Positions 36,744-46,226 of a stretch of DNA of 64,000 nucleotides are shown piece by piece. Within the stretch, counting starts at the first letter, position 1; each line of letters opens with the position of its first letter. The translations under genes were made by a program, and so were the position numbers. The notes beneath the pieces are model-generated. The model searched no databases and was not told where the DNA came from. It was given only the letters and a program-made list of their open reading frames with translations. Origin of the DNA: Catenovulum sediminis (lineage in GTDB: Bacteria > Pseudomonadota > Gammaproteobacteria > Enterobacterales > Alteromonadaceae); NCBI RefSeq assembly GCF_007289895.1, contig NZ_CP041660.1, positions 3,534,001 through 3,598,000 on the forward strand. Reading direction: 5' to 3'.

Positions 36744-37406
36744 ATGTCACAAAAAGAAAAAGCAGTTGTTATTTATTCTGGTGGAATGGATTCTTTTACC
36801 GTGCTTAATCTTGCCCGTAAACAAGGGTATGAAGTTTTTGCATTGACTTTCAACTATGGGCAAAAACATGTGAAAGAAGTCGAGTATGCAAAATCGGTTT
36901 GTCAGCAGTTAGATATACCACATAAAGTCATCGATATATCTGCGATCAATCAACTTTTAGGTGGCTCTTCTTTAACCGACAATATTGAAATCCCGGAAGG
37001 CCATTACGAAGAAGATAATATGAAATCGACGGTTGTGCCAAATCGCAATATGATTTTATTATCCATGGCCACAGCCTATGCGGTATCGTTAAAAGCGGCA
37101 AAAGTATTTTATGGTGCGCATGCTGGTGACCATGCCATTTACCCAGATTGTCGCCCTGAATTTGTCGAAAAAATGAAAGCGGTATGTGCAATAGCAGATT
37201 ATCAGCCGATTGAGATAGTCACGCCGTATTTACATCACAGCAAAACTGAAATTTTAACGGATGGTTTAAAAATGGGCCTAGACTACAGTAAGACTTGGAC
37301 CTGTTATAACGGTAGAGAAAAAGCCTGTGGTAAATGCGGCGCCTGTACTGAGCGCCTAGAAGCTTTTTCACTTAACAATACACCAGATCCGTTATCTTAT
37401 GAATAA
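36744..37406 (+). CDS. queC: 7-cyano-7-deazaguanine (preQ0) synthase
   Basis: 220 aa. ATP-dependent conversion of 7-carboxy-7-deazaguanine to preQ0. The PP-loop SGGMDS is at residues 12-17. [28 protein letters not shown] and YYGAHAGDH-like [19 protein letters not shown] follow, and the C-terminal zinc site is in [22 protein letters not shown] (four cysteines). The ribosome site GAGGAAAG is strong. Paired with the divergent queE. Confidence 0.96.
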   Translation: MSQKEKAVVIYSGGMDSFTVLNLARKQGYEVFALTFNYGQKHVKEVEYAKSVCQQLDIPHKVIDISAINQLLGGSSLTDNIEIPEGHYEEDNMKSTVVPNRNMILLSMATAYAVSLKAAKVFYGAHAGDHAIYPDCRPEFVEKMKAVCAIADYQPIEIVTPYLHHSKTEILTDGLKMGLDYSKTWTCYNGREKACGKCGACTERLEAFSLNNTPDPLSYE

Positions 37407-37408
37407 AG

Positions 37409-38032
37409 TTATTTTTCTTTAAACATTAAACTCGCGTCAACATTTCCAACTTTAATTGTTTTGATTAAATGGTAGTTGGCGTGATCAAAAAAACGCTCGT
37501 ACTTAGGTACGGTCACCAAGACGCCCACGCCATCTGTTTGTTCATCATCCGTTACCATTGAGTCAATAGCTTCCATCAAATAATGGCCGACGCCATGGTG
37601 TTGATGGTTTGGATGTACAGCAACGAACGCTAATAAATGGTAATAACTGTAAGGGATTGCAGCTCGTACCTTTTCTTCTTTGTCGATTAAGTTTTTTGTT
37701 GATAAATAGCCGGCTGTCAACATCATTTTTAATCGCCAATGCCAAAACCGTTTAGAGCCAAAATTGCTATCTGGTTCAATTAAACAAGCAACAGCGAGCA
37801 AGTGATCGTCTTCGTCATAAACCCCTATCATTGGTTGCATTTGTTCCCAAAAAATAGATAGCTCTTCCCGAATAGCAGCTCTGAGTCTTTGTTCGTAACC
37901 TTCTTCTTCGTGTTTAAAACAATCCATAAAAAAAGGGTCATCGTGATATGCTAAATACAACAATGAACTCGCGATATTTATATCTTCGCCCGATAAATAG
38001 GCTGCACTAAGCTGTTCTATCGTATTTTCCAT
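37409..38032 (-). CDS. GNAT-family N-acetyltransferase
   Basis: 207 aa. The acetyl-CoA-binding motif is the segment LLAFVAVHPNHQHHGVGHYLMEAI (about residues 130-153 of the chain), with the Q/RxxGxG/A pattern as HHGVGH. The N-terminal half starts with a helical stretch and contains MIGVYDEDDHLLAVACL. The acceptor substrate is unknown. It converges on queC with only 2 bp between stop codons. Confidence 0.85.
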   Translation of the reverse strand: MENTIEQLSAAYLSGEDINIASSLLYLAYHDDPFFMDCFKHEEEGYEQRLRAAIREELSIFWEQMQPMIGVYDEDDHLLAVACLIEPDSNFGSKRFWHWRLKMMLTAGYLSTKNLIDKEEKVRAAIPYSYYHLLAFVAVHPNHQHHGVGHYLMEAIDSMVTDDEQTDGVGVLVTVPKYERFFDHANYHLIKTIKVGNVDASLMFKEK

Positions 38033-38068
38033 GCTTTCCCGCTTATATTGTCAATTATGCTTTAAGCA

Positions 38069-39201
38069 TTATCTATTTTTTAGATTTTTCAACTGTGATT
38101 TCAATTGCGCTTGAATATTTTTTGTCTCAGATGGAGAAAAGTTTAAATTTATACTGAAACAACGCAATGCCAACAACAGAATAAGGAGTAACAACATCGA
38201 CCAATAAACAAAGTTCGGAGCACCAGCGTTCAGTAATGATTGTAATATATGAAGGGATAGGCGCTTTTCTATTTTACCAATTTCAGTTAATAGCTCGGCA
38301 ATTTCTTTTGTAATACTCTCTGTATTACTAATATTTTTTATCTGCTGGCGCATTTTGTTTTCAGCCGTTGTTAAATCAAACAGCCCTATTTCCTGTTGTT
38401 TTTTATACCAGCCCTTCAATGCTAACCGTGTTGGCATATCGGCAAAGTCTGCATTATTTTTTAAAAATAGTGACTGACTTGATTTAGCCTTGTTTATAAA
38501 CTCAGTGAGTTGCGTTAAATTCTGGCTGTAATAAATAGATTCTATATTCTGTAAAAGTTGTTGCGCAGAACTTTGTAATACTTCAAATTTTTCTTCACCT
38601 TGTTTTTGATTTAAAGCGTTAAAGAGATCCGTTTGATTGGCATTAGCGGTAATTTCTGCAAATGAATTTTCTGCTTTATACAATTGAAAACGTTCTACCG
38701 TTTTTTTTATTGCTTGATGAAAACTCACTTTTGCAAGCGATACATTGGCCAACTGTTGACTTATGTATTGATTTACTTCAAGTCGCTGGGCTTCGAGCGT
38801 ATCTAAAGCTAATTTGTCATCTAAAAGTGCATTAATGCGTGCTTGGGGGCTTGGTAATTCGTTTTGGCTAATTCAGAAACATAGGTATCGGCCAGCAAAG
38901 CGTTCGTTTTTTCTAACGCTTGTGTGTGTTGTGCAATGGTAAAGGCGTTTTGCTGTAATGAAATTTTTGTTTGATACTCGACAACAAATTCAGACAGTTT
39001 ATCACTCGCCGCAAAGTAACTCAGATGGCTGCTTTTTTGTTGACCACTGCTAAAAATTAAATATAGGGTTAATAGCAACACAGTTATCAGCGATAAATCA
39101 ATCAAATTTAACCGTCGACTTAGCAGGTTATTTGGCTTTTGCGCAGACGTATTTGATTGAGTTGTTGCAGATTCATGCAAATCTAAAGATTTTTGCTTCA
39201 T
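38069..39201 (-). pseudogene. Coiled-coil protein with two membrane segments, split by a frameshift
   Basis: Two reading frames, 39201-38821 (126 aa) and 38752-38069 (227 aa), appear to be one gene. The second frame is open further upstream and reads PSPQARINALLDDKLALDTL... across the gap. Restoring one C to the five-C run at about 38845-38849 joins the two as ...YQAPQARINALLDDK.... The joined protein is about 377 aa: a short cytoplasmic tail, a membrane helix (DLSLITVLLLTLYLIFSSG, about residues 34-52), a long periplasmic helical/coiled-coil region rich in Gln, Lys and Glu, and a second membrane helix near the C-terminus (WSMLLLLILLLALRCF). I do not recognise the family. The next gene, gshB, is divergent. 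Confidence 0.7.
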
Positions 39202-39388
39202 AGTTCGCTGTATCTTTTAATTATTAGAGTATTTGTGTCAGTCAGGGACGCAGTTTTTGGCTTTAAGCTAGTCTGCCATAAAAAGATTGGCAATTAATAG
39301 TGTTGTTTAATATTTATAGACCTTGAATTGCTTAAATATGACACCAGTTTAAAACAGTTCAAAATAACCTAATTAAAACGAGAATATC

Positions 39389-40339
39389 ATGGCCCTTAAA
39401 ATCGGTATTGTGATGGATCCCATCGAAAAAATTAATATTAAGAAAGATTCGAGTTTTGCAATGTTGCTTGAAGCACAAGCCCGTGGATATGAAATTCACT
39501 ATATGGAAATGCAAGACTTGTATTTACACCAGGGCCGCAGTTTTGCAACAACGCGCTTATTAAACGTTATGCAAAATCCTGATAAATGGTTTGAGTTATC
39601 AAAATCATCTAACGATATCGCGTTATCAGAATTAGATGCGATATTAATGCGCAAAGATCCGCCATTTGATACTGAGTATATTTACGCAACTTATTTACTG
39701 GAGCGGGCTGAAAGTGAAGGTTGTTTAATCGTAAATAAACCACAAAGCCTGCGCGATGCGAACGAAAAACTATATACAGCTTGGTTTAGCGAATTTACAC
39801 CTGACACGTTAGTAACCAGAAGTAAAGATAGGCTAAAAGCATTTCATAAATCCCATAAAGATGTCATTTTAAAACCGCTAGATGGCATGGGCGGCGCATC
39901 TATTTTTAGATTAAAAGAAGATGATTCAAACGTCGGAGTCATTATCGAAACCCTAACCGAGCATGGTACTCGATTCGCGATGGCTCAAGAATATTTACCC
40001 GCAATCAAAGACGGTGATAAACGTATCTTACTCGTGGATGGTGAACCGATAGAGTACTGTTTGGCGCGTATTCCGGCTCAAGGTGAAACCCGTGGTAACT
40101 TAGCTGCTGGCGGAAAAGGCGTAGCGAGACCACTTTCAGATTCAGACTGGAAAATAGCAAAAGCAATTGGGCCCATTGTAAAAGAAAAAGGTTTAATTTT
40201 TGTTGGACTAGATGTAATCGGCGATAAATTAACCGAGATTAACGTCACCAGCCCGACCTGTATTCGAGAAATAGAAGCCGCTTTTGACATTAACATCAGC
40301 GCGCGATTGTTTGATGCAATAGAAAAACGCTTACAATAA
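39389..40339 (+). CDS. gshB: Glutathione synthetase
   Basis: 316 aa, standard bacterial GshB length. ATP-grasp ligase that adds glycine to gamma-glutamylcysteine. IGIVMDPIEKINIKKDSSFAM at the start, MRKDPPFDTEYIYATYLLE, ILKPLDGMGGASIF, RILLVDGEPIEYCLARIP and C-terminal GLDVIGDKLTEINVTSPTCI are diagnostic. Followed 33 bp later by a Dabb-domain gene on the same strand. Confidence 0.97.
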   Translation: MALKIGIVMDPIEKINIKKDSSFAMLLEAQARGYEIHYMEMQDLYLHQGRSFATTRLLNVMQNPDKWFELSKSSNDIALSELDAILMRKDPPFDTEYIYATYLLERAESEGCLIVNKPQSLRDANEKLYTAWFSEFTPDTLVTRSKDRLKAFHKSHKDVILKPLDGMGGASIFRLKEDDSNVGVIIETLTEHGTRFAMAQEYLPAIKDGDKRILLVDGEPIEYCLARIPAQGETRGNLAAGGKGVARPLSDSDWKIAKAIGPIVKEKGLIFVGLDVIGDKLTEINVTSPTCIREIEAAFDINISARLFDAIEKRLQ

Positions 40340-40372
40340 AATGGCTAACGGATTGGTTTTACAGGAGAAATA

Positions 40373-40684
40373 ATGTTTTTACACACAGTGTTGTTTTGGC
40401 TAAAAAGTGATGTAACCACTCAAGAAATCGCGCAGTTTGAAAATGGACTCGATACGATTTCTGCCCATCCGAGTGTTAAATTTAGATTTATTGGTAAACC
40501 CGCTAACTCGCTGCAACGAGATGTTGTCGACTCAAGTTTTGATTATAAATTAACGGTCGCTTTTGATGATTTAAAAGCACATGACGCATATCAGGATGCC
40601 CCGGAACACTTGAAATTTATCGAAGATTGTTCGGCATTTTGGCAAAAAGTAACGGTATACGATGCTCAAGATGACTTGGTATAA
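40373..40684 (+). CDS. Dabb (stress-responsive alpha/beta barrel) domain protein
   Basis: 103 aa, a single ferredoxin-like dimeric alpha/beta barrel domain. MFLHTVLFWLKSDVTTQEIAQFENGL and FDYKLTVAFDDLKAHDAYQDAPEHLKFIE match the family pattern. Function in bacteria is generally unknown. It has an AGGAG ribosome site and is probably co-transcribed with gshB, ending at the strong terminator at 40696. Confidence 0.85.
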   Translation: MFLHTVLFWLKSDVTTQEIAQFENGLDTISAHPSVKFRFIGKPANSLQRDVVDSSFDYKLTVAFDDLKAHDAYQDAPEHLKFIEDCSAFWQKVTVYDAQDDLV

Positions 40685-40695
40685 GTTAAACTCAG

Positions 40696-40731
40696 TTATT
40701 CGGGCAGGCTTGTATACAGCCGCCCGAATAA
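40696..40731. terminator. Strong bidirectional terminator hairpin
   Basis: TTATTCGGGC and GCCCGAATAA form a perfect 10-bp stem, with an inner GGCT/AGCC stem and a 7-nt loop. It lies between the convergent Dabb-protein and galM genes. The plus-strand tail is TCTAATTTTATTT. Confidence 0.75.
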
Positions 40732-40738
40732 TCTAATT

Positions 40739-41815
40739 TTATTTTACAGAAAACTTTAATCGCATCTCACTACGATAAACGTCACCTGGTTTTAACTCAG
40801 TCGATTTAAAAACACTTTGGTTAGGTGCATCAGGTACATGTTGTGGCTCGATGCAAAACGCCGAATTTTTTCCTGCAATTCTGCTTTTGGCTTCAAACCC
40901 ATCGAGAAAATTACCGGTATAAAGTTGAAAACCCGGTTCTGTGGTTGATATGGTTAATACTCTTCCGCTTGACGGTTCGTAAGCTTCAGCGGCCAATGTT
41001 AGCTCATCTGCACTTTTATTTAAGACATAATTATGATCGTAACCAGAGCCGTAATGAATTTGCTCGTTATCTGCGTCAATATCACGGCCAATTTCTTTTG
41101 CATTGGTAAAATCAAAAGGCGTATCTAATACACTGCAAATTTCCCCTGTTGGAATTTGTGCTGAATTAACGGGTGTCATTTGAGTGGATGGTATGTACAA
41201 CTGGTGAGATAAAATGTCGCCCTCACCTTTTAGATTAAAATAACTATGGTTTGTTAAGTTTATGATGGTCGTTTTATCAGTTGTTGCGTGGTAAGAAATG
41301 ATTAACTCATCGTCGTTTGTGAGTTTATATTCTACCTTTACGTCAAGCGTACCTGGATAACCCTGATCACCATCTGGGCTGGTGAGTTTTAAAATAACAC
41401 CTGCACTGCTTTCATTTAAAACACCTTCTGCAGACCATACTTTTTTATCAAAACCTTCTAAACCACCATGCAGGTGATTCGGGCCATTATTTACGGCAAA
41501 TGTATATTCTTGACCCTCTATTGTGCAACGACCATTGGCGATACGATTACCAAAGCGGCCAATAGTTGCACCTAAATAATGTGGATTTTTCTGGTATTCA
41601 GCAAGCGAGTCGTAACCTAGTACGATATCTGCAAGCTGCCCTGATTTATCAGCGGTTTTTAAGCTTTGTAGTATTGCACCAAAATTGATAACAACGGCTT
41701 CGGTACCTTTATTGTTTTTTAAAGTATAACTGCTAATTTCTTCACCATTTGCGGTGACGCCAAATTGAGCACGCGTTATTGAAGGTTGTGTATTTTGTTC
41801 CTGATTAATCGCCAT
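40739..41815 (-). CDS. galM: Aldose 1-epimerase (mutarotase)
   Basis: 358 aa from the ATG at 41815 with an AGAGAG ribosome site; a TTG eight codons upstream is possible. It interconverts the anomers of galactose or glucose. The GalM fold is evident: VVINFGAILQSLKTADKSG, GATIGRFGNRIANGRC, NNGPNHLHGGLEGFDKKVW, TNHSYFNLKGEGDILSHQL, and C-terminal FCIEPQHVPDAPNQ with the catalytic glutamate; the catalytic histidine is in TNHSYFNL. No LacI-type site is seen upstream, so it is probably not part of the nearby galactoside regulon. Confidence 0.95.
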   Translation of the reverse strand: MAINQEQNTQPSITRAQFGVTANGEEISSYTLKNNKGTEAVVINFGAILQSLKTADKSGQLADIVLGYDSLAEYQKNPHYLGATIGRFGNRIANGRCTIEGQEYTFAVNNGPNHLHGGLEGFDKKVWSAEGVLNESSAGVILKLTSPDGDQGYPGTLDVKVEYKLTNDDELIISYHATTDKTTIINLTNHSYFNLKGEGDILSHQLYIPSTQMTPVNSAQIPTGEICSVLDTPFDFTNAKEIGRDIDADNEQIHYGSGYDHNYVLNKSADELTLAAEAYEPSSGRVLTISTTEPGFQLYTGNFLDGFEAKSRIAGKNSAFCIEPQHVPDAPNQSVFKSTELKPGDVYRSEMRLKFSVK

Positions 41816-42131
41816 AAATCTCTCTTTTGATTGATCCAATTACGACTATTTTAACGCAAAATGACGGCAAATAGGGAAAATAAAAGTCTTACTATTATAC
41901 AATTTTTAATTGGCGGATATTATTGCGCTAACATTAGATTAAATATTAGATTAAATCGATAAACATAATCTTGTAAGAAGGTCGAAGCCCCTCTTAAACT
42001 CCCCAAATTAATTTCATTAATTTGCAAAACACAGAATAAAAATTTAGCCTACCTGAAAGCTAAGAAGCTTAGAGAAATAAATATTAAACTATTTATAATG
42101 TTAACTAACCAAGATAATTAGAATTTTAATC
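41816..42131. other. 316-bp intergenic region between galM and the M61 gene
   Basis: No gene is evident. It contains a 12-bp direct repeat ATTAGATTAAAT (41933-41956) and a perfect inverted repeat CAAATTAA-tttca-TTAATTTG (42004-42024). The region must hold the divergent promoters of both flanking genes. Confidence 0.5.
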
Positions 42132-43958
42132 ATGAGCATTCAATACAGCGTCAATTTTGATGAAGCAAATAAGCATATTTTTAATGTAAAAATAGCAATA
42201 CCCAAGCACGAACAGTCAGTGTTGAATTTATCCTTACCCGCTTGGATACCTGGCTCATACATGATCCGTGATTTTTCTAAAAATATTATTAATTTAACAG
42301 CCAATAAAGGCCGTGAAGCATTAACAATAAAGCTTATCGATAAACAGAATTGGTCAATACATTCTGGCGGTGAAGCATTCACGGTTGAATATCAAGTTTA
42401 TGCGTTTGACAGTTCTGTCAGAACGGCTTATTTAGATCAAAGTCGAGCATTTTTTAACGGGACTAGTTTATTTATTTGTGTGAATGAGTTTCAAGATCAA
42501 AAACATGAAGTTGAATTATTAGCACCAAATTTTACAAATAACTGGAAAGTCGCAACGGGTTTACAAAGAGCAACTGAAACGTCGGTTTATCGTTTCGGAA
42601 CATATTACAGTGATAATTATGCACAGTTAATTGATTGCCCAGTTGAAATTGGTGATTTTACCCATCTGGAATTTGAAGTTGCAGGCACACCGCATTATCT
42701 AATTTTAAACGGTAAACATTATGCTGATACAAAACGCCTAGTGAAAGATGTTACCAAGCTTTGTCAGCACCATATCGATTTATTTGAAAGAGAAACGGGC
42801 GCTAAACCGCCTTTTAAAGAGTATTGGTTTTTAACCAATATTCTGCCGAGCGGTTTTGGTGGATTAGAGCACAAAAACTCAACGGCTTTATTATGCTCAA
42901 CCTTTGATTTTCCAAACGTAAACAAACCAGACGAATTATCAGATGGTTATAAAACTTTTCTAAGCTTGGTTTCGCACGAATACTTTCACAATTGGAACGT
43001 GTGCAGAATCAAGCCAGAAGAATTTGTTCCGTATCGTTTAAACAGCGAAAGTTACACTCAACAATTATGGGCGTTTGAAGGTATCACTTCTTACTATGAT
43101 GATTTGAGTTTATTCAGAACGGGCATCATTTCGTTTGAAGATTATTTAAAACTTAAAAGCCAAACGATAAGTCGTGTTAACCGCGGCAAAGGTCAGTTAA
43201 AACAAAACTTAATAGAGTCGAGTTTTTATACTTGGACCAAGTTTTATCAGCAAGGCCCTGATGCGGCTAATAACATTGTCAGTTACTACACTAAAGGCTC
43301 GTTATTAGCCTTGTGGCTTGATTTAACCATTCGTAAAGCGACGAATGCGGCTAAATCATTAGATGATGTGATGCGTGCTTTATGGGCGGAATTTGTAAAT
43401 AAAGGTGCTGACTATAAAGGCACTCAATTAGATACCATCATTACTATTGTAGATGACCTAATTGTTTCAGATACAACAGCTTCAGACGCTCATTCAACGA
43501 ACATTCGAGAAACCTTTTATCAGTTACTTAATGATAAAGCCCCTATTCCGTTAACTGAACTATTAGCTGATTTTGGTGTTGAGCTAAAACAAGTCCCTTC
43601 TAAAGCTGCATCTTTGTTAGATAAATCACCAGATGCACATAGCCCTTATCTTGGTTTTATGTTTAAAGAATCAAAACTGGGGGTAGATGTAATGCAAGTG
43701 TTGGAAGATTCCCCTGCCGAAAAAGCAGGTATAAGCGTTCAGGACAATATTATTGCGATTGATAATATTGTGGTGAGTAAAGGTAATTTTGCCAATGTCG
43801 TTAATAATCTGGCATTAAATCAGGATTACACAGTTTCTTATATTAGAAATGGTGAATTATTTAACTCAGTAATACAGCTAATTGACGCTGTTAACGAACT
43901 GAGCCAAATGACGGTTATTGATGCAGAAAAAGCTAACAATTGGCAAACGCCCACTTAG
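42132..43958 (+). CDS. M61-family metallopeptidase (glycyl aminopeptidase-like) with PDZ domain
   Basis: 608 aa. N-terminal beta domain (LNLSLPAWIPGSYMIRDFSKNI, a family hallmark), then a thermolysin-like catalytic domain with zinc motif HEYFH at residues 282-286 (SHEYFHNWNVCRIKP) and the downstream glutamate in WAFEGITSYYDDL. The C-terminal PDZ domain is around residues 500-590 (YLGFMFKES..., VLEDSPAEKAGISVQDNIIAID). No signal peptide is seen, so cytoplasmic. The family removes N-terminal glycine or alanine. Monocistronic. Confidence 0.92.
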   Translation: MSIQYSVNFDEANKHIFNVKIAIPKHEQSVLNLSLPAWIPGSYMIRDFSKNIINLTANKGREALTIKLIDKQNWSIHSGGEAFTVEYQVYAFDSSVRTAYLDQSRAFFNGTSLFICVNEFQDQKHEVELLAPNFTNNWKVATGLQRATETSVYRFGTYYSDNYAQLIDCPVEIGDFTHLEFEVAGTPHYLILNGKHYADTKRLVKDVTKLCQHHIDLFERETGAKPPFKEYWFLTNILPSGFGGLEHKNSTALLCSTFDFPNVNKPDELSDGYKTFLSLVSHEYFHNWNVCRIKPEEFVPYRLNSESYTQQLWAFEGITSYYDDLSLFRTGIISFEDYLKLKSQTISRVNRGKGQLKQNLIESSFYTWTKFYQQGPDAANNIVSYYTKGSLLALWLDLTIRKATNAAKSLDDVMRALWAEFVNKGADYKGTQLDTIITIVDDLIVSDTTASDAHSTNIRETFYQLLNDKAPIPLTELLADFGVELKQVPSKAASLLDKSPDAHSPYLGFMFKESKLGVDVMQVLEDSPAEKAGISVQDNIIAIDNIVVSKGNFANVVNNLALNQDYTVSYIRNGELFNSVIQLIDAVNELSQMTVIDAEKANNWQTPT

Positions 43959-43979
43959 CACTTTCTGCATGTAAAAAGA

Positions 43980-44837
43980 TTATTTAGGTGGCAAATTGCC
44001 ACCTTCTTCTAACCATAATTTGGGATCTAATCTGACATTAAACCAGTTGATCCGCCAATCCAGATGCGGCCCACTGGCACGACCCGATTGACCGATTTCC
44101 GCTATTTTTTCACCCTGTTTAATTATTTGCCCTTCAATCACATCAATTTTAGATAAATGGATAAAGGTAGAGGTGATACCAAAACCATGGTCAAGTATCA
44201 AAGTGCCACCAGAGTAAAACATATCATTATGGACAAGTCTGACAATGCCGGCAGCCGGTGCAATAACCTTTGTGCCCGTTATTGCCGCAATATCCAATCC
44301 GTAATGTGGTCTTTTGGGGGTCCCATTAAAAATACGCTGGCTACCATAGACACCAGAAATTCGGCCTTGTGCTGGCCAAATAAAGTCGGATAAAAAATCG
44401 AGTCTTGGCGTTTTGTGATGTCTGGCAACCCATATTTTTTCGTTTTCGCTGCGAATTCTAGCCAGCACAGAGTCTGGAGGGGTCACTGTTTTTTGCGGTA
44501 CGCCGGTGATTTTATCAGTTTTATAAGTCCGCTTTTTTATTTCGACTGTAAAGGCTTTTTGGCCTGTTGTGGTTTCAAATATTAACGTTTGTTTGGTGTC
44601 GGCATCACGACCAAATCCAATTAAAAAGCGCCCATCATCCGTACACTGGCCTGTCTGCTCTGTTTGTGTGTCTTTTACTGTGACAGATATGCACGATTGA
44701 TATTGACCGCGTACAAATCCGCCCTGCACTAAAGCGGCTTTTTCGGTTGTGTAGCCTTTAACATCTTTCGTTTGAGCATTGCTATTATTGAGCAAGCAGA
44801 TACTTGCCAATAAACTTAACTTTAGTATAGCTTTCAC
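43980..44837 (-). CDS. M23-family peptidase (intact copy)
   Basis: 285 aa. Signal peptide about residues 1-21 (ending SNAQ), a beta-rich middle part, and a C-terminal LytM/M23 zinc endopeptidase domain: the zinc motif in KRPHYGLDIAA, HNDMFYSGGTLILDHGFGI, TSTFIHLSKIDV and GPHLDWRINW. All metal-ligand histidines appear present. Probable periplasmic peptidoglycan hydrolase or its regulator. Its first 202 codons lie in a 996-bp segment that is repeated just upstream, so an N-terminal copy of this gene is found again at 44856-45833. Confidence 0.9.
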   Translation of the reverse strand: MKAILKLSLLASICLLNNSNAQTKDVKGYTTEKAALVQGGFVRGQYQSCISVTVKDTQTEQTGQCTDDGRFLIGFGRDADTKQTLIFETTTGQKAFTVEIKKRTYKTDKITGVPQKTVTPPDSVLARIRSENEKIWVARHHKTPRLDFLSDFIWPAQGRISGVYGSQRIFNGTPKRPHYGLDIAAITGTKVIAPAAGIVRLVHNDMFYSGGTLILDHGFGITSTFIHLSKIDVIEGQIIKQGEKIAEIGQSGRASGPHLDWRINWFNVRLDPKLWLEEGGNLPPK

Positions 44838-45230
44838 AATAATTGACCTATAACTTTAAAATGAAGGGGTATTTAAAGTGTTTTGCGCAATCGCACCTTT
44901 TGAAACGCCTTCATATGCCATCACTTTAAATTCAGATTCTGGAGATTGCGCCGTCATAACTTCAAGCATAAACTCGGCTAAACACTCAACTGTTGTATCT
45001 CTGTCAATTAAATCGATACAATTTTTAGGGCCAACCAAGCGGAAATCACCTTGTGAAGCGGTATATGAAAAGGCCAAATAGTTATCTTGCGCAATGTGAT
45101 ACTGTTCAGAAAATTGTTGTAACAATGTACTGTCTAAATCTTCTTCACTTGCAATATAAATATCTTTCCAACGGCGTTGCCAGTATTGCTGCCAATCGCG
45201 ACTAGTTTCGCCATTTTCCATCACGGTCAC
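44235..45230. repeat. Tandem duplication, copy 1 (996 bp)
   Basis: This block recurs immediately as 45231-46226 with no difference that I could see by eye. It runs from inside the M23 gene, through the 18-bp spacer, into the end of the QueD-like gene. Reading across the joint at 45230/45231, the QueD-like side (GGTCAC) meets the M23 side (ACAAGTCTG) at a shared AC, so the joint has only 2 bp of microhomology. Confidence 0.9.
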
Positions 45231-45833
45231 AAGTCTGACAATGCCGGCAGCCGGTGCAATAACCTTTGTGCCCGTTATTGCCGCAATATCCAATCCGTAA
45301 TGTGGTCTTTTGGGGGTCCCATTAAAAATACGCTGGCTACCATAGACACCAGAAATTCGGCCTTGTGCTGGCCAAATAAAGTCGGATAAAAAATCGAGTC
45401 TTGGCGTTTTGTGATGTCTGGCAACCCATATTTTTTCGTTTTCGCTGCGAATTCTAGCCAGCACAGAGTCTGGAGGGGTCACTGTTTTTTGCGGTACGCC
45501 GGTGATTTTATCAGTTTTATAAGTCCGCTTTTTTATTTCGACTGTAAAGGCTTTTTGGCCTGTTGTGGTTTCAAATATTAACGTTTGTTTGGTGTCGGCA
45601 TCACGACCAAATCCAATTAAAAAGCGCCCATCATCCGTACACTGGCCTGTCTGCTCTGTTTGTGTGTCTTTTACTGTGACAGATATGCACGATTGATATT
45701 GACCGCGTACAAATCCGCCCTGCACTAAAGCGGCTTTTTCGGTTGTGTAGCCTTTAACATCTTTCGTTTGAGCATTGCTATTATTGAGCAAGCAGATACT
45801 TGCCAATAAACTTAACTTTAGTATAGCTTTCAC
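44856..45833 (-). CDS. Chimeric ORF: M23 peptidase N-terminus fused to QueD-like C-terminus
   Basis: 325 aa. Residues 1-202 are identical to the intact M23 protein at 43980-44837, through ...APAAGIVRLV. The rest, starting VMENGETSRDWQQYW, is identical to the last ~122 residues of the QueD-like protein at 45852-46748. The fusion is in frame. It keeps the signal peptide and the first M23 histidine motif but loses the catalytic core containing the HxH. It carries only the C-terminal part of the QueD-like domain, without the CxxxHGH site. It is most likely non-functional, a by-product of the tandem duplication, or an assembly artefact. Confidence 0.85.
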   Translation of the reverse strand: MKAILKLSLLASICLLNNSNAQTKDVKGYTTEKAALVQGGFVRGQYQSCISVTVKDTQTEQTGQCTDDGRFLIGFGRDADTKQTLIFETTTGQKAFTVEIKKRTYKTDKITGVPQKTVTPPDSVLARIRSENEKIWVARHHKTPRLDFLSDFIWPAQGRISGVYGSQRIFNGTPKRPHYGLDIAAITGTKVIAPAAGIVRLVTVMENGETSRDWQQYWQRRWKDIYIASEEDLDSTLLQQFSEQYHIAQDNYLAFSYTASQGDFRLVGPKNCIDLIDRDTTVECLAEFMLEVMTAQSPESEFKVMAYEGVSKGAIAQNTLNTPSF

Positions 45834-46226
45834 AATAATTGACCTATAACTTTAAAATGAAGGGGTATTTAAAGTGTTTTGCGCAATCGCACCTTTTGAA
45901 ACGCCTTCATATGCCATCACTTTAAATTCAGATTCTGGAGATTGCGCCGTCATAACTTCAAGCATAAACTCGGCTAAACACTCAACTGTTGTATCTCTGT
46001 CAATTAAATCGATACAATTTTTAGGGCCAACCAAGCGGAAATCACCTTGTGAAGCGGTATATGAAAAGGCCAAATAGTTATCTTGCGCAATGTGATACTG
46101 TTCAGAAAATTGTTGTAACAATGTACTGTCTAAATCTTCTTCACTTGCAATATAAATATCTTTCCAACGGCGTTGCCAGTATTGCTGCCAATCGCGACTA
46201 GTTTCGCCATTTTCCATCACGGTCAC
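45231..46226. repeat. Tandem duplication, copy 2 (996 bp)
   Basis: Second copy of the block at 44235-45230. It contains the start of the chimeric ORF, the spacer, and the 3' part of the intact QueD-like gene. The right boundary is where ...GGTCAC continues into TTTAGAGCGG of the QueD-like gene rather than AAGTCTG of the M23 gene. Confidence 0.9.

Noticed and set aside
44235-46226. Duplication as an insertion sequence or composite transposon
   Set aside because: The block contains only parts of two host genes, has no transposase or terminal inverted repeats, and the joint shows 2-bp microhomology.
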